A stretch of DNA of 64,000 bases from Caproicibacter sp047833665 (GTDB lineage Bacteria > Bacillota > Clostridia > Oscillospirales > Acutalibacteraceae). The notes under the pieces are model-generated. The model saw nothing but the letters and a program-made list of their open reading frames with translations. It had not been told where the DNA came from and did no database searches. Below, one piece after another: positions 24,871-32,740 of the stretch. The DNA lies in assembly GCA_047833665.1 (NCBI GenBank), contig CP181261.1, positions 2,418,001-2,482,000 on the forward strand. Reading direction: 5' to 3'. Both the position numbers and the translations under genes were made by a program. Position 1 is the stretch's first letter; every line of letters begins with the position of its first letter.

Positions 24871-26202
24871 CCTAGTGTCAAGGGAAGTTCGCAATTTCGG
24901 GACTCCGAAAAATGAATTAGGCTACGTTTAACAGTGAAAGAATGGATTTCGGGTTTAAGTATGCTCTGGAAACAGACCAGTCTTCCGCATATTCCATCAG
25001 ACATGTTGTTACCAGCCGTAGGTAGGAATCCGGATTAGGAAATATTCCGACTACACTGGTTCTGCGGCGGATTTCCTTGTTCAGTCGTTCCAACATATTG
25101 GTCGAGGAAATTTTGCGGGCGTCGAGTTCCGGAAAGGCGTAGAAAGCTAGAGAATCTTCCAGCCCATCTTGCAGAAGCTCAATTGCTTTTGGAAAGCGTT
25201 TTCCATACTGTTCTGATATTTGCTCTGCGCGTTGTCTAGCTATTTTAGCGGAAGGTGCTAACCAAATTTCTTTTAACTGAGCCGCAAAGGATTCTTTTTC
25301 CTTCTGGGGTACATGAGCCAAAATATTTCGCATAAAATGGACTTTGCACCGTTGCCAAGAGGCTCCCGGAAAACTCTCACGGATGGCTGCAATCAGCCCT
25401 TTATTTGCGTCTGAAATCACCAGGAGCGGTATTTTCAGACCACGATCGAGAAGACTTTGAAACAATTGAGAATAACTTTCTTTGGATTCATCGAGCATTG
25501 GCTCCACGGCGAGGATATCCCTATGCCCCTGTTCATTGACGCCGCAAACTACCATCACAGCCATGCTGACGACCCGGCCATCCATACGAATTTTTTCATA
25601 CAGTGCATCTGTCCAAATGACAGGATAGCGACCCGTCAGAGGCCGGCTGCGGAAGTACTGCACCTGCTCGTTAAGGCCTTTCGTCATTTCACTGACTTGA
25701 CTGCGGGAAAGATTCTCAATTCCAAGACTGCGAGCTAGTTTCTCCATCTTTCGCGTAGATACACCCTGCACAAACGCTTCTTGAACCACTTGAATCAGCG
25801 CTGCTTCACTGCGCTTGCGTTCTGTTACGAAAAACGGGATATAGCCCTGATTTCGGAGTTTTGGTACCATCAGATACATCGTCCCCATACGAGTATCCAA
25901 TCGACGTGGCCGATAGCCGCAGCGGTAATCACGGCGGGACGGATTGTGTGCATTCTTTTCTGCGCCAACGATACCGGAGACCTCTGCTTCCATTAGACGG
26001 GTACACAGCCATTCCAGCATTGACAGCATTGGATCCGGCTGCGCCATACATTTTAGTAGCAATTCTGTCAAATCTGTGGTATTCTTTTTTTGAGTCATTG
26101 GGTATCTCTCCTTCTTTGAATGTTTTATCACCATTCATTTTATCGGAGTCCCAATGACTTTTCTATGCCTTTATGAAATTGCGAACTTTATTGTACTCTA
26201 TC
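24871..26202 (-). mobile_element. IS256-type element, copy A (full length)
   Basis: A complete 1332-bp copy with ends CCTAGTGTCAAGG and ..TTGTACTCTATC; the inner part of both repeats is AAGTTCGCAATTT. The bases on the two sides (ISL3 remnant left, truncated integrative element right) share no 8-bp repeat, so the present junctions arose by deletion or recombination. Confidence 0.9.
24917..26098 (-). CDS. IS256-family (Mutator-type) transposase, copy A
   Basis: The 393-residue transposase starts MTQKKNTTDLTELLL after AGGAGAGATACCCA. It has the N-terminal DNA-binding region (about 1-110), then the DDE core: Asp in VIWTDALYEKIR, Asp in LVISDANKGL, the C/H pair in WQRCKVHFMRN, and Glu in NMLERLNKEIRRR. 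The frame is open throughout and differs from copies B and C at only a few residues, so it may be active and may move the partial copies too. Confidence 0.93.
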   Translation of the reverse strand: MTQKKNTTDLTELLLKCMAQPDPMLSMLEWLCTRLMEAEVSGIVGAEKNAHNPSRRDYRCGYRPRRLDTRMGTMYLMVPKLRNQGYIPFFVTERKRSEAALIQVVQEAFVQGVSTRKMEKLARSLGIENLSRSQVSEMTKGLNEQVQYFRSRPLTGRYPVIWTDALYEKIRMDGRVVSMAVMVVCGVNEQGHRDILAVEPMLDESKESYSQLFQSLLDRGLKIPLLVISDANKGLIAAIRESFPGASWQRCKVHFMRNILAHVPQKEKESFAAQLKEIWLAPSAKIARQRAEQISEQYGKRFPKAIELLQDGLEDSLAFYAFPELDARKISSTNMLERLNKEIRRRTSVVGIFPNPDSYLRLVTTCLMEYAEDWSVSRAYLNPKSILSLLNVA

Positions 26203-26251
26203 TCCTAATCGAGTATCCGAATTATTACAACAGGTACATTTAAGGCTAAAC

Positions 26252-26288
26252 AAAAAGACTTGCCGCCTGCTATGCACAGGCAACAAGC
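26252..26288 (-). terminator. Terminator of the integrative-element operon
   Basis: On the minus strand CTTGTTGCCTG pairs with CAGGCGGCAAG (two G-T pairs) and is followed by TCTTTTTG. It lies about 100 bases after the last minus-strand gene. Confidence 0.65.
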
Positions 26289-26387
26289 TCTTTGGACTGT
26301 TTGAATAATTTTAACACAAAAATAATTTCTGACTTTTTGGTAGCACTTTAAATCTGGTACTGACGTTGGATTTTTCTTTAGCCTGTT

Positions 26388-26963
26388 TCAGCCGACCATA
26401 CCCGGGAAAACAATCTGGTCGGACAGCATGAGAAGATTATGCAGCGCAATCCGTGCCCGTTCTCTTGTTTGGCTTTCGCTGTATTCGACCTTGTCCGCAA
26501 TGACTTTCCATGGCGGTCGGCGGTACACATGCGAGCGGTCGTTCGGGTCTCCCATATAGGCGAGCTCTAATATGTACCGGTCCGTCTTATCCAGCTTGCC
26601 CAGCGCAACACCCAGCCAGTCCCTCTTTTCACGCAATTCCGCAATCCTGCGATAGCATCGCCTAATTTCCTCTTCATAATATCTTGCCTGGTCGTTCAGC
26701 GCCATGCTGGCCGTTTGGTCCCCATGCCGGCCTTTGCCGACCGGCATCCCGGACAGTTTAACAGACTGCACGGTTATTTTGTTTTTCTCCTCTTCACAGT
26801 GCCGGATGGTAGCAAATTCTTCGGCAATCATCTGCGGAATATCGTAATAGATTTTGAGCAATTCCTTCACTTCTTTTGCCGTCATATGGTACCACCCTTT
26901 CTTCGGATTGTCTTTTCCTCCGCAAAACAGTGTCGGTTCCGGCATTTTCTGCGCAAGCGGCAT
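26388..26963 (-). CDS. Phage-type transcription regulator, sigma/ArpU-like
   Basis: The product has up to 191 residues. The middle is a charged helical part, and the C-terminal third (LDKTDRYILELAYMGD .. WKVIADKVEYSESQTRERAR) resembles region 4 of sigma factors and ArpU-type late regulators. Two starts have good sites: 26963 (GGGAGG eight bases before, MPLAQKM) and 26885 (GGGTGG, MTAKEVKELL); the shorter form begins where the family similarity starts. It is the last gene of the element's replication operon, and beyond it the element has been lost. Confidence 0.65.
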   Translation of the reverse strand: MPLAQKMPEPTLFCGGKDNPKKGWYHMTAKEVKELLKIYYDIPQMIAEEFATIRHCEEEKNKITVQSVKLSGMPVGKGRHGDQTASMALNDQARYYEEEIRRCYRRIAELREKRDWLGVALGKLDKTDRYILELAYMGDPNDRSHVYRRPPWKVIADKVEYSESQTRERARIALHNLLMLSDQIVFPGMVG

Positions 26964-27070
26964 GATTCATACCTCCCTCAGCCAACCTCCGTTCCGGATA
27001 TTTCGTCATATTCTCACCCATATCCATCAAATGCTAGGTCCAAACCGATATTTTTGAGCAAATCAACTGC

Positions 27071-27910
27071 TTACAGTGCGTCGCGCAATCTGTAATTCTT
27101 GCTTTCATCATGGGATATGGTCAGGCAATAGTCTTTTGACCTCTGATACACGCGTCCGCCGATGGCAGGGTCAATGTCCTGCAGTTCATCCATCGTCCAT
27201 TCACTGGATATAATCGTGATTAGATTTGGGTGAATATATCGGAAATTGAGCAGTTCAAATGCCAAACGGATATCTCCGGGATTCGGCTGTTTGCGTTCTC
27301 CAGTGTCATTCTGCACCGGCTTGAATAAATCGTCTATGTACAGCACCGAAACTCTTTTTAGCGGGTCAATCAGTTTTGCATATTCAAACTCATCATGGAT
27401 GGCCGCTTTGATTCGTACTGACTCGTCATTCCACAGCATATACCGTACCGATTTCCCGCGGCGCAGCAGTTCACCTGCAATGGCCGTACAGATATGCGTT
27501 TTTCCCGCTCCGGATTGTCCTCCTGCGAAGAACCATTTGCCGTCACAGTCTTCTAGAAACTCCAGCGCCGTGTGCTTCATCTTTTTCTGCAGTGGCATAT
27601 CCGTTTGAAACGACTCAAAGGTATAGCGATTCAGCAGAGTTTCCAGTCCGCTGTTGCGTATTCTCTTCATACTGTTCCGAATTTCCCGACAATGACAGGG
27701 CTTTGCTCGGATTTCATCATCTTCACCCACAAAATAGACCACGCCTTTGTTTTTGCATATGGCACAGTCATACCCGGTCAAGTGCCCCGGAGTGGCGTTA
27801 AGATAGTCGCACTGTTTTTGCGTATATTCTCTATATGACAGTACCGAGCGGTCTCCTCGGCGGCGCTGCTGCCGAAATACCTGCGACACATTGCATCGCT
27901 CTGTTCCCAT
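27071..27910 (-). CDS. DnaC-type helicase loader
   Basis: The 279-residue AAA+ ATPase has a Walker A GGQSGAGKTHIC, Walker B VLYIDDLFKP and an N-terminal zinc-like cluster (CAICKNKG .. CHCREI). These fit DnaC/DnaI-like loaders of phages and integrative elements, which place the replicative helicase. The ATG at 27910 follows AGAGGAGGGA. Its first 80 bases overlap the end of the replication protein gene in another frame. Confidence 0.85.
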   Translation of the reverse strand: MGTERCNVSQVFRQQRRRGDRSVLSYREYTQKQCDYLNATPGHLTGYDCAICKNKGVVYFVGEDDEIRAKPCHCREIRNSMKRIRNSGLETLLNRYTFESFQTDMPLQKKMKHTALEFLEDCDGKWFFAGGQSGAGKTHICTAIAGELLRRGKSVRYMLWNDESVRIKAAIHDEFEYAKLIDPLKRVSVLYIDDLFKPVQNDTGERKQPNPGDIRLAFELLNFRYIHPNLITIISSEWTMDELQDIDPAIGGRVYQRSKDYCLTISHDESKNYRLRDAL

Positions 27911-28700
27911 AGTGAATCCCTCCTCTGTCCTGTTCGCGAGCAAGCCATCCTGTGATGAATTTCAGGATTCCCCTTTTTGTTTTCCTTCTGCGCGGATTGG
28001 CTATACACCAGCCGGCCATTTTCCTCAGTTCCTGCCGAACGTCAACGGCCGGATATAACCGGCTCCATTCATCAATCTGATGCTCATAAACCGGATATTC
28101 CGTTCCGTCATTCAGAATGAGAGAAAGAAATGGACGCTGATCCGAAGCCGCGTCTGCGGGTTCGGATACTTCTTTCTTTTCTCTATTCTTTTCTTTCTTT
28201 TTCTCTTGTTTTATTTTATTTACTTTACTTTGTGGATTATTGTTATCATTTACGGGGTTTTTGTCAGCATTTATCCAGACAATGTGTGCTTTTGGCACGA
28301 TTTTGGCAACATCAACTAAGAGGTATTCTTTTCGGACTTTGACGCACTTACGGCGGCTCACAGCTTCAAAATACCTTTTCTGTATCCCACGTGAAGTGAG
28401 AATATGGTATTTTTCAAACATGTCCTTGTCAAAAATACCTCTTCTAACCGCGGCTTTGACTATTTCAGAGACGGCATTGCCACCCGAACCGGCGCGATTT
28501 AATCCCACGCTCCGGCCAAACAACAATGCAACCTCTTTTGTCCATTCACAGTAGTAACCTCGCGCATACACTCTTTGGTACAGCTTAACGACTACCGCAA
28601 ACCCTATTAATCCAAATTCGGCCTCGATTAAATCAAACTTCTCGTCCAGCATCACATCGAGTGGAAAGTAATCTACCCCGTCCTTTAATGGACGAGCCAA
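27831..28700 (-). CDS. Phage-type replication initiation protein (DUF4373-like)
   Basis: The 289-residue protein starts at a TTG with AGGTGA seven bases before it. The N-terminal domain (MARPLKDGVDYFPLDVMLDE .. about 1-110) matches the Lin1244/Lin1753-like DUF4373 domain of phage replication proteins. A lysine-rich linker (about 155-180) follows, and then a C-terminal DnaD-like region (YPVYEHQIDEWSRLYPAVDV). It is paired with the DnaC-like gene, the standard origin-recognition/helicase-loading pair. Confidence 0.8.
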   Translation of the reverse strand: MARPLKDGVDYFPLDVMLDEKFDLIEAEFGLIGFAVVVKLYQRVYARGYYCEWTKEVALLFGRSVGLNRAGSGGNAVSEIVKAAVRRGIFDKDMFEKYHILTSRGIQKRYFEAVSRRKCVKVRKEYLLVDVAKIVPKAHIVWINADKNPVNDNNNPQSKVNKIKQEKKKEKNREKKEVSEPADAASDQRPFLSLILNDGTEYPVYEHQIDEWSRLYPAVDVRQELRKMAGWCIANPRRRKTKRGILKFITGWLAREQDRGGIHYGNRAMQCVAGISAAAPPRRPLGTVI

Positions 28701-28978
28701 CTGCTATCACCTGCCGAATGATTACAAACCATTTGTTCAAGACACAGCCACTGCAATGCAGTATCTGTCGGCCGACTTTTTCTCAAAAAATGACTGCGTT
28801 TGAGCCAATGCCCTAATATGTAATTTTCCTTTCAGCAAAACTGTTTTTTATCCTCTTGACGTTTAAGCAAAGAAAAGCTATATTAAAAACGAAGATGTTG
28901 TTTGACCGCCTTTGGTGCTTGCAGCGCCGTGGGCGGCCGTTTCTATATGGTGTTGTTCGACGTTTGCAACAAATTTGT

Positions 28979-29197
28979 TTATGTTTTTGCATAGCTTTCC
29001 GCCTTAAATGGCTTCCGGAAATTTGGGCAGCTTTCTGCATCAGCTATGCGGTAAACATCACTTAGTTTTTCCAATGTTTCTGCCGCCTGCAGCATCAGTG
29101 CACAATTTCCTTGTTTGCAGTTATGTTCGTAGCCACAGTTTAGGCACATCATAGTCCGCTTTTCCCGCAATGCCTGAATCAATTCAGGTATCTCCAT
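28979..29197 (-). CDS. Small Cys-rich phage-type protein
   Basis: The product is 72 residues, starts MEIPELIQALREKR after AGGAGG, and contains CLNCGYEHNCKQGNCALM and CPNF, a likely zinc knuckle. It has the size and position of accessory proteins in phage replication operons. No specific function is known to me. Confidence 0.6.
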   Translation of the reverse strand: MEIPELIQALREKRTMMCLNCGYEHNCKQGNCALMLQAAETLEKLSDVYRIADAESCPNFRKPFKAESYAKT

Positions 29198-29254
29198 CGG
29201 CCTTTTGCCTCCTTATGGTAGGTATCCTATCGGTGGCTGTTTCGCATTTTAAAT

Positions 29255-29686
29255 TCATGCGATTTCTGCCCCGTTTTTGATAGAAGTGCTCCTGTCTTTC
29301 TGATTGAGTTCCCGTTCTGCCTGAGCGATCGCCAACGTTCCTCGGGACAGCCTGTCCTGCCCCACCGCCTCTGCAATCAGATAGCTGATATATTCCGGAT
29401 TTTGGCGGTTCATCGGTAACCCGCCGAGGTCATCCAAACCATATTTTTGGATGACATACTGAATCGCCCGGTCAAATTCTTTTTCGGTCAGCTCGCCGGG
29501 CACCTGCCGCTCTACCATTCGGTACAGCCTGACGGCATTGAGCGTTTCCCGACGTTTTCGGGCAGAACGGAACTTTTTGAGTTTCTCCTTCGCCCAGACA
29601 ATACCGCCGAGAAGTCCTCCGCTTACTGCTGCCGCTCCACAGGTCACCGTGAGTTCCAGCAAAAGGTCAATCGCAGGCTTGTCCAT
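29255..29686 (-). CDS. Hypothetical element protein with an N-terminal membrane segment
   Basis: The product is 143 residues. The start at 29686 follows AAAGGAGG. Residues about 3-26 are hydrophobic (LLLELTVTCGAAAVSGGLLG), the rest is soluble and highly charged. It resembles no family I can name. It is co-directional with the replication genes and probably co-transcribed. Confidence 0.55.
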   Translation of the reverse strand: MDKPAIDLLLELTVTCGAAAVSGGLLGGIVWAKEKLKKFRSARKRRETLNAVRLYRMVERQVPGELTEKEFDRAIQYVIQKYGLDDLGGLPMNRQNPEYISYLIAEAVGQDRLSRGTLAIAQAERELNQKDRSTSIKNGAEIA

Positions 29687-29711
29687 TGTGAAAGTCCTCC
29701 TTTCTTCCAAA

Positions 29712-29918
29712 TTAGGTGAATTTCTGTTCGTCCAAAACCCGTTTGGCTGTTTTTAGCACATCCGGAGCATATCCTCCAAGGTAAGATCCATTGATAATTT
29801 CACAAAACCTTGTGTATGCAAGCGTCCGATATTTTGTTTCTCTAACCTGACGCCATAGCCATTTTAATGTGTGATCACCATCAATCAGCATTTTTTTGAT
29901 CTCTTTGCCTTCTACCAA
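29712..29918 (-). CDS. Small hypothetical phage-type protein
   Basis: The product is 68 residues with a TTG start four bases after GAGGTATA's end. It is basic and aromatic (KWLWRQVRETKYRTLAYTRF). Its size and place suggest an accessory or DNA-binding protein of the integrative element. No family is recognised. Confidence 0.5.
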   Translation of the reverse strand: MVEGKEIKKMLIDGDHTLKWLWRQVRETKYRTLAYTRFCEIINGSYLGGYAPDVLKTAKRVLDEQKFT

Positions 29919-29933
29919 CTCTATACCTCTTTT

Positions 29934-30200
29934 CTATACCTCTTTTCTGTTCAAGTTTCTGTACCATAAATAAAATTTTGCTGTTGGAATATGAAATCCT
30001 CGATTTGCAGCTTTTTCTCTTTTCCAGCCTAAACCCAAAGCGTTAAGCGGATTCATAAGATAGGATTTCAGGCTCCGCCCATCCATTCCCAGAAAATCAG
30101 CAGCGGCGGAGACAGGGATATCTTTGGGATATTTTTCCACCAGTTGATTAAGCTCTATCAGTTTATTTGTGATGCACTGGGGAACTGGGATTTCAGTCAT
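29934..30200 (-). CDS. Excisionase-like DNA-binding protein
   Basis: The product is 88 residues, starts MTEIPVPQCITNKL after AAGGAG, and has a helix-turn-helix-like part (IPVSAAADFLGMDGRSLKSYL) like excisionase or early phage regulators. It is the first gene of the leftward operon, transcribed away from the repressor, the position of cro- or xis-type genes. Confidence 0.55.
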   Translation of the reverse strand: MTEIPVPQCITNKLIELNQLVEKYPKDIPVSAAADFLGMDGRSLKSYLMNPLNALGLGWKREKAANRGFHIPTAKFYLWYRNLNRKEV

Positions 30201-30265
30201 GACACAAACCACTCCTTGATATTCGTCTGTTCATGTCCATAATATTTAAACTGGTTTCGATTATC

Positions 30266-30302
30266 TGCACTTTCATTGATTTAATGCACTTTCATTGATT
30301 TA
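30266..30302. repeat. Two 18-bp direct repeats in the regulatory region
   Basis: TGCACTTTCATTGATTTA occurs at 30266-30283 and again at 30285-30302, a 19-base period. They lie upstream of the leftward operon and may be protein-binding iterons or a small slippage duplication. Confidence 0.6.
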
Positions 30303-30513
30303 AATATCACTGTCTTCAATCCTACAATTTATCTACTCTTTTCCTCATTTCCATCATCCCCTTTCTAAAAATCTAGTAAATCTCTTATCCACCCATATAA
30401 ATTCCCTTGCATAATTTCAGGGAAACAGTATAATAAAATTGTAGATTTCATTTCTGCTTTTGAAGCGGAATTTTTATATGTATTTTCTGTGAATAATTCG
30501 TTTACATGCATAA

Positions 30514-30566
30514 GTATAGTCACTATACGGTTACCTGTCAATATTGTAGAGTAACTAATTAGTGAC
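30514..30566. promoter_or_regulatory. Two palindromes, likely repressor operators
   Basis: GTATAGTCACTATAC (30514-30528) is a palindrome apart from its central base. GTAACTAATTAGTGAC (30551-30566) is palindromic at 14 of 16 positions. Both contain an AGTNACT half. They lie just before the repressor gene, as operators of phage-type repressors do. The wider 30201-30601 interval holds no gene. Confidence 0.6.
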
Positions 30567-30601
30567 TTCTACTTATTGCACAATATGAAAGGTCGATATT
30601 T

Positions 30602-30955
30602 ATGTTTTATGACCAATACGTGAAACTATGCTCTAAGAAAGGCATAACACCATCTAGAGCCGCTATTGAAAATGGAATCAGTAAAACATCCGTTACCAGA
30701 TGGAAGAATGGTGCAATCCCAAATGCCGCAATATTAGAAAAATTGGCTAAGTATTTCGGTGTCTCAACAGACTATCTGCTTGGATATAGTCAAGAAGAAA
30801 ACGAACTCGTAAATGAAGATGAAGAACTAACAGAATATTTGCAGGAATTAAAAACTCGCCCTGAAATGCGTATGATGTTTCAACTTGCCAAAGGAGCTAC
30901 AAAAGAAGACGTAGAAAAAGCCGTAAAAATTATTGAGGCTTTCTTGAAGAAATGA
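30602..30955 (+). CDS. CI-type repressor, XRE helix-turn-helix
   Basis: The 117-residue protein has an N-terminal HTH domain (about 1-62: SRAAIENGISKTSVTRWKNG .. LAKYFGVSTDYLLGY) and a helical dimerisation tail. It is probably the master repressor that keeps the element quiet, binding the palindromes upstream. It is followed after ten bases by an IrrE-type protease gene, the usual repressor/antirepressor pairing in Gram-positive elements. Confidence 0.85.
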   Translation: MFYDQYVKLCSKKGITPSRAAIENGISKTSVTRWKNGAIPNAAILEKLAKYFGVSTDYLLGYSQEENELVNEDEELTEYLQELKTRPEMRMMFQLAKGATKEDVEKAVKIIEAFLKK

Positions 30956-30965
30956 AGGATTCCTG

Positions 30966-31229
30966 TTGGACGAACTTTTCTTCCATGAGTTACAGCTCCC
31001 GGCAAGAGTAAAAGCAGCAACAATTATAGACGAGAACGGCGATTACACGATTATCGTAAATGAAGACTTAAGTCCTTCCGCAAAGCGTGAAGCGATAATG
31101 CACGAAATGATTCATATAAAACACGACCATTTTTACGATAATGATGCGCCTGTTGGACTTGAAGAACGGGATGCAATAGATAACTCCATCTCAGCTAAAA
31201 AATATTTACATAATCTCAGAATAAAATAA
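30966..31229 (+). CDS. Short ImmA/IrrE-type metallopeptidase
   Basis: The 87-residue product starts at a TTG and contains HEMIHIKHDHF, the HExxH zinc motif of ImmA-type proteases that cut phage-type repressors to trigger induction. Usual family members are 120-170 residues, so this is a minimal form. The C-terminus (ERDAIDNSISAKKYLHNLRIK) may replace the normal ending. It stops at the terminator before the integrase. Confidence 0.75.
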   Translation: MDELFFHELQLPARVKAATIIDENGDYTIIVNEDLSPSAKREAIMHEMIHIKHDHFYDNDAPVGLEERDAIDNSISAKKYLHNLRIK

Positions 31230-31258
31230 GCCGCTCCCGGCTGGGAACGGCTGTTTTT
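31229..31258 (+). terminator. Terminator after the IrrE-type gene
   Basis: AGCCGCTCCC pairs with GGGAACGGCT (one mismatch) around a GGCT loop and is followed by GTTTTT. Confidence 0.85.
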
Positions 31259-31273
31259 ATAGGAGATGATATT

Positions 31274-32425
31274 ATGGGCAGACCCAAGAAAGAAAAACCA
31301 AATCACGGAAAACTGTACGAAGTCAAGGTTACGGTTGGACATAACCTCCATGGCGAACCAATCCGTAAAAGCTTTTACAGTCGTATCAGCAAAGAGGATG
31401 CCCGCCGGCGAGCTGAAAAATGGAAGATAGAAAAAGCCATTGCAGAACAGACAGGTCAAACTTTTATTGACAAAGATACGACATTCGCCGAATGGGCAAA
31501 AAAATGGCTTGAAGTATATAAAAAACCAAATGTGGATGAAAACACCTATCATCTTACTTATGAGCAGAATGTCAATAACCATCTGATTCCATTCTTCGGG
31601 AAAGCAGATATGAAAGCAATTAAGCCAATTGATATCCAAGAATTTTTTGATTCCTTATCCGGTTTTTCCGACTCCGTTTTAAAAAAGCTGCATATGTGTT
31701 TAAATGGCATTTTCGAGTCAGCAATTGAAAATGATATTTGTAACAAAAATCCAGTGCGCCATATTAAGACAAAAAGCACCCGCAAGAAAAACACGAAACA
31801 TGTTTATTCTGAACAACAAATAGAGAAAGTCAAAATGTATTGCAAATCAAGGATGCCGGAAGTATTTGTACTGCTGAGTTCCGGTCTCCGGCGGGGAGAA
31901 CTGCTTGGCCTGAAGTGGAGTGACTTCGACCAAGATGAAAAATGTATTACAGTTAACCGTGCTTTGGCAGATATTCAAAGCCGTCACACAAAAGAATCGG
32001 ACCACGTTGTTGCTCCCGGCATCAAAGAAAATCCGCCCAAATGGAATAGTTACCGCACAATTCCCATCGACAACGAGTGTGCTGACTTAATTGATTCATT
32101 ACCGCGAAACGGGGAATATATCTTTTCTCATAACGACGGGAAACCGCAAAGTCCTAACACATGGTCTCAAAAGCTCAAGCGCTTTATGACAAAAATGAAC
32201 AAGGAACATCCCGATATTCCAATCCTCAGTGCCCATGAATTACGCCATACTTACGGAACCATGCTCCGGCGGCGTGGCGTAGACATCTACACCATACAAA
32301 AAATTATGGGGCACAAAGATATCAAAATGACCTCTGAAATATATGTTCACAACGAGTTAGAGACTCTTCGCAAAGGGTTAAAACTCGGTACAAATGTCGT
32401 ACAAGTGTCGTACGAGCAAAAATAA
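31274..32425 (+). CDS. int: Tyrosine recombinase (integrase)
   Basis: The 383-residue protein has an N-terminal arm-binding region, a SAM-like core-binding domain (about 70-165) and a catalytic domain with the full set Arg206 (SSGLRRGEL), His321 and Arg324 (HELRH), His347 (MGHKD) and nucleophile Tyr357. It should integrate and excise the element at the tRNA-Leu gene 78 bases downstream, whose 3' end faces it. All motifs are intact. Confidence 0.94.
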   Translation: MGRPKKEKPNHGKLYEVKVTVGHNLHGEPIRKSFYSRISKEDARRRAEKWKIEKAIAEQTGQTFIDKDTTFAEWAKKWLEVYKKPNVDENTYHLTYEQNVNNHLIPFFGKADMKAIKPIDIQEFFDSLSGFSDSVLKKLHMCLNGIFESAIENDICNKNPVRHIKTKSTRKKNTKHVYSEQQIEKVKMYCKSRMPEVFVLLSSGLRRGELLGLKWSDFDQDEKCITVNRALADIQSRHTKESDHVVAPGIKENPPKWNSYRTIPIDNECADLIDSLPRNGEYIFSHNDGKPQSPNTWSQKLKRFMTKMNKEHPDIPILSAHELRHTYGTMLRRRGVDIYTIQKIMGHKDIKMTSEIYVHNELETLRKGLKLGTNVVQVSYEQK

Positions 32426-32450
32426 CGTATCAATGAGAAAAACAAAAAGA

Positions 32451-32487
32451 GCCGCATAAACAACCGGAAAACCAGTGTTTATGCGGC
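32451..32487. terminator. Terminator between integrase and tRNA-Leu
   Basis: A perfect 12-bp stem (GCCGCATAAACA / TGTTTATGCGGC) with a 13-base loop, followed by CTTTC on the plus strand and preceded by A-runs that give T-runs on the minus strand. It can end both the integrase transcript and the tRNA. Confidence 0.85.
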
Positions 32488-32502
32488 CTTTCGAGTATTG
32501 AT

Positions 32503-32593
32503 TGGTGCGAGAGGCGGGACTTGAACCCGCATGAACGTTTAATGGTTCACAAGAACCTGAATCTTGCGCGTCTGCCAATTTCGCCACTCTCGC
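32503..32593 (-). tRNA. tRNA-Leu (anticodon CAG), CCA encoded
   Basis: On the minus strand the acceptor GCGAGAG pairs with CTCTCGC followed by ACCA. The anticodon stem-loop is CAAGA TTCAGGT TCTTG, giving CAG. A long variable arm (class II) and the GGTTCAAGTCC T-arm are present. The length of 91 with CCA fits tRNA-Leu. It is the attachment target of the neighbouring integrase. Confidence 0.97.
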
Positions 32594-32740
32594 GACTCAG
32601 CCTGTATATTTTAGCATACAGTTCCGAGCTTGTCAACCCTTTGTATTTTTTTGCCTTGCACAAAAATTTTTCATAGCAAGATTTGTCATGGAAGTTCCAA
32701 TTACTAAGTATCAATGAAAATAGATCTTATTTAATTTCTC

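Noticed and set aside
26203..26387. Left attachment site of the integrative element
   Set aside because: I looked for a copy of the tRNA-Leu 3' end here and found none; the element ends at the IS junction instead.
32680..32720. Possible further IS256-type end (GGAAGTTCCAATTACT)
   Set aside because: Only about 14 of 17 positions resemble the right end, and neither the inner AAGTTCGC core nor the terminal GTACTC follows.
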